From DATESZ01 sp035283845 (GTDB lineage: Bacteria; Desulfobacterota; Syntrophia; Syntrophales; JACQWR01), in the NCBI GenBank assembly GCA_035283845.1, contig DATESZ010000197.1, forward strand, positions 1-25,922: a stretch of 25,922 nt of DNA. Reading direction: 5' to 3'. Shown in pieces: positions 22,068-25,922 of this stretch (position 1 is its first letter; each line of letters starts with the position of its first letter). Below the pieces are notes generated by a model that saw only the letters and a list, made by a program, of their open reading frames with translations, was not told the DNA's origin and made no database searches. A program made the position numbers and the translations under genes.

Positions 22068-23165
22068 ATGAATCAAAAACGCACAGGGGTCGTACTGAGT
22101 ATAATGCTATCGGTCTTATTGATTTTGTCGGCGACGGAGGCTTTCCCGAAGTCTTGGAAGGTCGAGTGGCAAAAGATACTCGCTGCGGCCAAGAAGGAAG
22201 GCAAGGTGGTGGTGGCAGGTCCTCCCGGACAGTCCTACCGCGACGCCCTGAGTCAATTTGGCAAGGCCTATCCCGACATCCAGATAGAGTACGTGGGCCT
22301 GCAGGGGCGGGATTTTGCTCCTCGCATTGTTCAGGAGAGAGAAGCAGGCCAGTTTCTCTGGGACGTTCACGTGGGCGGAGCAAGCTCAATCATGAACATC
22401 ATGTTACCGAAGGGCGTGCTGGATCCCCTGCAACCTAATTTGTTTTTGCCCGAGGTCTTGGATTCCAGCAAATGGCTGGGCGGTTTTAAGGACAGTTGGA
22501 TGGAAAAGGATGGAAAGTACATCTTTGGTTTTGTGGGGACACTGTATGATTCCGTTCACGTCAACCGAGACGTGGTTCCTCAAGCGGAGTTTAATAAACC
22601 CGAGGACCTGTGGGACCCTAAATGGAAGGGTAAGATCGTGTGGCATGACCCTCGAGGGGCAGGGAATGGCTCGATTCAGGCGAGCGTCATTTATAGGAGT
22701 TTCGGTGAGGATGCCTTGAAGAAGCTGTTTAAGGATCAGCAATCAGTGGTGACGGCGGATTATCGTCAGGAGGTGGAGTGGCTGGCTCGCGGACGCTATC
22801 CGCTGGCCATTGGCGTTCTTGATTCGGTATTGCAGCAATTTCAGAAGCAGGGTGTGGGCAAGAACATCGTGCCCCTGAAGCATGAAAAACTGAGTTCGAT
22901 TGTTAGCGCATTCGGCAATATCGTGGCCATCAACAAGCCGCCCCATCCGAATGCGGCCAAGGTCTTCATGAACTGGGTGCTGAGCAAAGAGGGACAGAGC
23001 GCATGGGCAAAGGCCACCGGTGAAAACAGCCGCCGCGTCGATGTGCCGCCGGGAGATCCGGAAATGCTGCCTAATCCAAAGGTCCAGTACTGGCAGGGTC
23101 AAAAGGAAGAGGGGCAGGACTTGAAGATAAAGGTGCAGGCCATTGTCAAAGATATCCTCCAGTGA
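22068..23165 (+). CDS. ABC transporter periplasmic binding protein, second of a tandem pair
   Basis: A 365-residue paralogue of the preceding gene with the same layout. The signal peptide is MNQKRTGVVLSIMLSVLLIL with cleavage expected near ATEAFP; next come AAAKKEGKVVVAG, DLWDPKWKGKIVWHDPRGAG, RQEVEWLARGRYPLAIGV and MNWVLSKEGQSAWAKATGE. AAAGGAGG lies 6-7 bases before the ATG at 22068. An earlier in-frame ATG at 22014 would put 18 residues before the signal peptide and is rejected. Its leader repeats that of the first copy (CTTATC, A-rich, purine ribosome site, ATTGC, CATGAAT), so the pair arose by tandem duplication. The differing ligand-loop residues suggest related but distinct ligands, or affinity variants. 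Confidence 0.9.
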   Translation: MNQKRTGVVLSIMLSVLLILSATEAFPKSWKVEWQKILAAAKKEGKVVVAGPPGQSYRDALSQFGKAYPDIQIEYVGLQGRDFAPRIVQEREAGQFLWDVHVGGASSIMNIMLPKGVLDPLQPNLFLPEVLDSSKWLGGFKDSWMEKDGKYIFGFVGTLYDSVHVNRDVVPQAEFNKPEDLWDPKWKGKIVWHDPRGAGNGSIQASVIYRSFGEDALKKLFKDQQSVVTADYRQEVEWLARGRYPLAIGVLDSVLQQFQKQGVGKNIVPLKHEKLSSIVSAFGNIVAINKPPHPNAAKVFMNWVLSKEGQSAWAKATGENSRRVDVPPGDPEMLPNPKVQYWQGQKEEGQDLKIKVQAIVKDILQ

Positions 23166-23214
23166 CGGGTCGCACTAAGTTGTCTAAGTAATCATAACAA
23201 TAAGGCTGTGATAC

Positions 23215-24315
23215 ATGAGTGAGGTTGTTCTCAAGCTTGAAGGTATCAGTAAAAGTTTCGGCAAGACAAAAGCCGTGGACTCCGTCTCTTTCGAGGTTCG
23301 AAAGGGGGAGATTGCTACGCTCCTCGGTCCCAGCGGTTGCGGAAAGACTACAACCCTACGCCTCGTGGCGGGTTTGGAGGAACCGGACGGCGGCGATATC
23401 TCTTATCGCGGCGATCTTATCGTCTCGACAAGCCGAGGTCTGTTTAAGCCTACTTACAAAAGAAATATGGGCATGGTATTTCAGTCCTATGCGCTGTGGC
23501 CCAACATGACGGTGGCCGAAAACGTGGCCTATCCGTTGAGGCTCCGGCGCGTCAAGGGATCTGTAATTCGCAAGAAGGTGCGCGCTACCCTTGAGCTCGT
23601 GGGTCTGCATGGTTTACAGGATCGCCCGGTACCCCTCCTCAGCGGGGGACAGCAACAGCGGGTGTCCTTGGCACGGGCGCTAATATACGAGCCCGGGTTG
23701 CTGCTGCTCGACGAGCCCTTTTCCAATCTGGATGCCAAGCTTAGGGAGCAGATGAGGGTGGAGCTTAAGCTGCTACAGAAGAAATTGACACTTGCCGTGC
23801 TCTTCGTAACCCATGATCAAATCGAGGCCCTCAGCCTTTCCGACCGAGTGGCTGTTATGAACAGAGGGAAGGTCGAGCAACTCGGTAGTCCGTTGGATAT
23901 CTATGAAAGTCCCCTAACCTCTTTTGTGCGGGACTTCTTAGGTAAGACGGTGATTCTTCGCGGCACGGTAGACTCTCAAGAAGAAACGGGATGTATGGGC
24001 GTGAAGATGACGGGAATTTCCAAATGGCTTTACTGCTCCAACCACGCCTCATCACATATGGCTCCCGGTCAAGAAGTCTTTGTGGCGATCCGGCCCGAGG
24101 ATATCGTGCTGCAAGCGAACAACGGCGATGGCGAGAACATCCTGAGGGGAACCATTGAGACCTGTCTTTTCGTCGGCGAGCATTATGATATCTGCTTACG
24201 TCTGGACAATGGAGAGAGAATCCTCTGTTATCTCCCTAGGGGTGAGCAATGGGAAGATGGTCAGGAGATCCACTTGAAGCTCCCCAGAGACAGGACCAGC
24301 GTATGGCCGGCGTAA
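23215..24315 (+). CDS. ABC importer ATPase (FbpC/PotA-like)
   Basis: A 366-residue nucleotide-binding subunit with Walker A GPSGCGKT (38-45), Q-loop Q90 (GMVFQSYALWPNMTV), signature LSGGQQQRVSLARAL (142-156) and Walker B LLLLDEPFSNLD (E167). The switch His is in FVTHDQIEALSLSD, and a TOBE-like C-terminal regulatory domain runs from about 240 (FVAIRPEDIVLQ). The asparagine-rich FSNLDAKLREQM and the domain order are typical of the iron/polyamine/thiamine importer group. It follows the second binding protein by 49 bases, with only a weak AAGG ribosome site, and overlaps the permease gene by 13 bases. Confidence 0.94.
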   Translation: MSEVVLKLEGISKSFGKTKAVDSVSFEVRKGEIATLLGPSGCGKTTTLRLVAGLEEPDGGDISYRGDLIVSTSRGLFKPTYKRNMGMVFQSYALWPNMTVAENVAYPLRLRRVKGSVIRKKVRATLELVGLHGLQDRPVPLLSGGQQQRVSLARALIYEPGLLLLDEPFSNLDAKLREQMRVELKLLQKKLTLAVLFVTHDQIEALSLSDRVAVMNRGKVEQLGSPLDIYESPLTSFVRDFLGKTVILRGTVDSQEETGCMGVKMTGISKWLYCSNHASSHMAPGQEVFVAIRPEDIVLQANNGDGENILRGTIETCLFVGEHYDICLRLDNGERILCYLPRGEQWEDGQEIHLKLPRDRTSVWPA

Positions 24316-25922
24316 ACAAAGTGGCCGTGGCGCGAAGCGCCCGGCGCTGGGAGTCTCAGACTCTTTTTTTCAACTTGGTTCTTGCCGTTCTGGCCTTTTT
24401 CGTTCTCTATCCGCTCTTCCTTCTCCTCCTCAATAGCTTCCAAACCGCTCTGCCGGGACACGAGGCGACCTTCAGCCTGGAAGGTTGGCGTGCTGCGCTG
24501 ACCGAGCCGGGAATGCGCTCAGCGGTCTTCAACACGATTACCCTGACCATAACGCGCGAGTCCATCGCATTTCCCATCGCGATTTTCTTGGCCTGGCTCC
24601 TGGCCCGTACAGATCTTCCAGGTCGCGATTGGTTTGAGTTTCTCTTTTGGATCTCCTTCTTCTTTCCGGCTCTGGCCGTCACCCTGGGCTGGATCCTGCT
24701 GCTGGACCCGCAGTTCGGACTGATCAATCAAGCTATGGTCCGGCTCTTCTCTCTTAAGAATGGCCCCTTCGACATCTACTCGTGGTGGGGCATAGTCTGG
24801 TCCCATCTCATGAGCCTCAGTATTTCCGTCAAGGTGATGCTGTTGGCGCCGGCCTTTCGCAATATGGACTCCTCGTTGGAAGAGGCTTCCCAAGTCTGTG
24901 GCGCCAGGCCCCTGAGGACTCTTTTGGGAGTAATGATCCCTGTGATGGCTCCCGTCATTTTCGTGGTGGCCCTTCTATCGGCTATACGCGCCCTCGAGGC
25001 CTTTGAGATCGAGCTTATCCTGGGGGTGCCAAAGCGGCTCGATGTATATAGCACCATGATCTATCGTTTGCTGCGGCAAGAACCGCCGCTTTTCGCTCAG
25101 GCCACGGCCATGAGTGTCATGATCCTATTTCTAATGATGCCGTTCATCGTGGTGCAGCGCTGGGTCACAACCCGCCGTCGATATACTACGGTTACGAGCC
25201 ATTTCAAGAGCCAGCGTCTCCGTTTGCGTAAGTGGAAATGGCCTGCCTTCGTTTTGCTTTTGCTGGTTGTGTTGTTCCTGACCGTCGTCCCGTTCATCTT
25301 TCTCGTGGTCGGCACCCTGATGAACCTCTATGGCTTTTTCCACCTGCCTCAAACCTGGACACTGAAACACTGGCAAAGCGTCCTGCAAGATCCCATCTTT
25401 CTGAGCTGCCTGCGCAACACGGTTATAGTGGGCCTCGGGACAGCGTTGTCAGCGGTCGTTGCCTATTCCGTCGTCGCCTACATCGCGGTGCGCACCCGTT
25501 TCTGGGCCCGTGCTGCATTGGACCTTCTTTCATGGCTCCCCTTCACGCTCCCCGGAATCATTCTCGGGCTCGGGTTTTTGTGGCTCTTCCTCGGGTTCCC
25601 GCCCTTCAGGCCATTTTACGGAGGGTTTATTATATTGATTTTGGCGAGCGCCTTGAACAGCATGACCTTGGGAGTGCAGATTATCAAAAGCAATATGGTT
25701 CAATTGGGCTTTGATCTTGAAGAGGCGTCTTGGGTTGCCGGAGGATCTCGGTGGTACACCTTTCGCAAAGTCGTGCTTCCTACTTTGTCGCCTGTGTTGT
25801 TGCTGGTGGGAGTGATTAGCTTCATTTCGTCGGCCCGGAATATCAGCCATGTGGCGCTGTTGGTGACGAGCGCCAACCAGCCGCTTTCGATGCTCCAGTT
25901 GGGTTTTATGGCCGACGCGCGT
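24303..25922 (+). CDS. ABC importer fused double permease (FbpB-like), cut by the right edge
   Basis: The frame starting at ATG 24303 (MAGVNKVAVARSARRW) stays open for 540 codons to the last base, so the 3' end is missing. It has two homologous membrane halves in one chain, about 12 helices in total: one from about residue 24, the second from about residue 317 after a basic linker (VTTRRRYTTV, SQRLRLRKWK). Each half carries an EAA coupling loop to the ATPase: EEASQVCGARPLRTLLGVMI and EEASWVAGGSRWYTFRKVVL. This layout is known from FbpB/ThiP-type permeases. It overlaps the ATPase stop by 13 bases, so the two subunits are probably translated in a coupled way. The substrate is undetermined. Confidence 0.92.
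   Translation, partial: MAGVNKVAVARSARRWESQTLFFNLVLAVLAFFVLYPLFLLLLNSFQTALPGHEATFSLEGWRAALTEPGMRSAVFNTITLTITRESIAFPIAIFLAWLLARTDLPGRDWFEFLFWISFFFPALAVTLGWILLLDPQFGLINQAMVRLFSLKNGPFDIYSWWGIVWSHLMSLSISVKVMLLAPAFRNMDSSLEEASQVCGARPLRTLLGVMIPVMAPVIFVVALLSAIRALEAFEIELILGVPKRLDVYSTMIYRLLRQEPPLFAQATAMSVMILFLMMPFIVVQRWVTTRRRYTTVTSHFKSQRLRLRKWKWPAFVLLLLVVLFLTVVPFIFLVVGTLMNLYGFFHLPQTWTLKHWQSVLQDPIFLSCLRNTVIVGLGTALSAVVAYSVVAYIAVRTRFWARAALDLLSWLPFTLPGIILGLGFLWLFLGFPPFRPFYGGFIILILASALNSMTLGVQIIKSNMVQLGFDLEEASWVAGGSRWYTFRKVVLPTLSPVLLLVGVISFISSARNISHVALLVTSANQPLSMLQLGFMADAR

Noticed and set aside
24261..25850. Several minus-strand frames opposite the permease gene
   Set aside because: They are Arg/Gln/Lys-rich low-complexity shadows. 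The plus strand has a continuous 540-codon permease with two EAA loops.

Overview
The window looks like a chromosome piece from an anaerobic Gram-negative bacterium, most likely a Desulfobacterota (former Deltaproteobacteria) member near Syntrophales. This is inferred from the gene families and their order (MlaEFD with a long MCE protein, lnt-prfB-lytic transglycosylase, a UbiD fragment, a CHASE2 cyclase). I could not run a taxonomic search. I see no rRNA, tRNA, CRISPR array, IS element or phage gene.

Region 1 (2-3112, +) is the C-terminal part of a cyclic beta-1,2-glucan synthase/GH94 protein that enters from the left edge. It is visibly GC-richer than the genes that follow and converges on them. 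Region 2 (3223-16855, -) is a long run of envelope genes. In transcription order these are a CHASE2 adenylate cyclase, an alanine racemase with an extra C-terminal domain of about 270 residues, an outer-membrane beta-barrel protein, mlaE, mlaF, a very long mlaD, lnt, prfB (with its programmed +1 frameshift), a LysM lytic transglycosylase and an FmdB-type zinc-ribbon protein. The common theme is building and maintaining the envelope: D-Ala supply, phospholipid transport, lipoprotein acylation and murein turnover. Between mlaD and lnt lies a frame-disrupted fragment of a chemotaxis receptor gene on the opposite strand, followed immediately by a good sigma-70-like promoter for lnt.

Region 3 (17014-20487, +) starts from a strong promoter in the divergent spacer and carries a hotdog thioesterase, pgk, truA and a dTDP-4-dehydrorhamnose reductase gene, all tightly packed. 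Region 4 (20544-25922, +) begins with an internal fragment of a UbiD-family decarboxylase. This runs in frame into the first of two tandem paralogous periplasmic binding proteins, followed by an ABC ATPase and a fused double permease that leaves the window at the right edge. Together these last four genes form a ferric-iron/thiamine/polyamine-type importer whose substrate cannot be read from the sequence.

The observations most worth a second look are the alanine racemase fusion, the MlaD protein with a predicted outer-membrane-barrel-like C-terminus, the two decayed gene fragments that sit exactly at gene boundaries (MCP hairpin, UbiD), and a perfect 9-bp inverted repeat that could couple translation of the transglycosylase and the zinc-ribbon protein.
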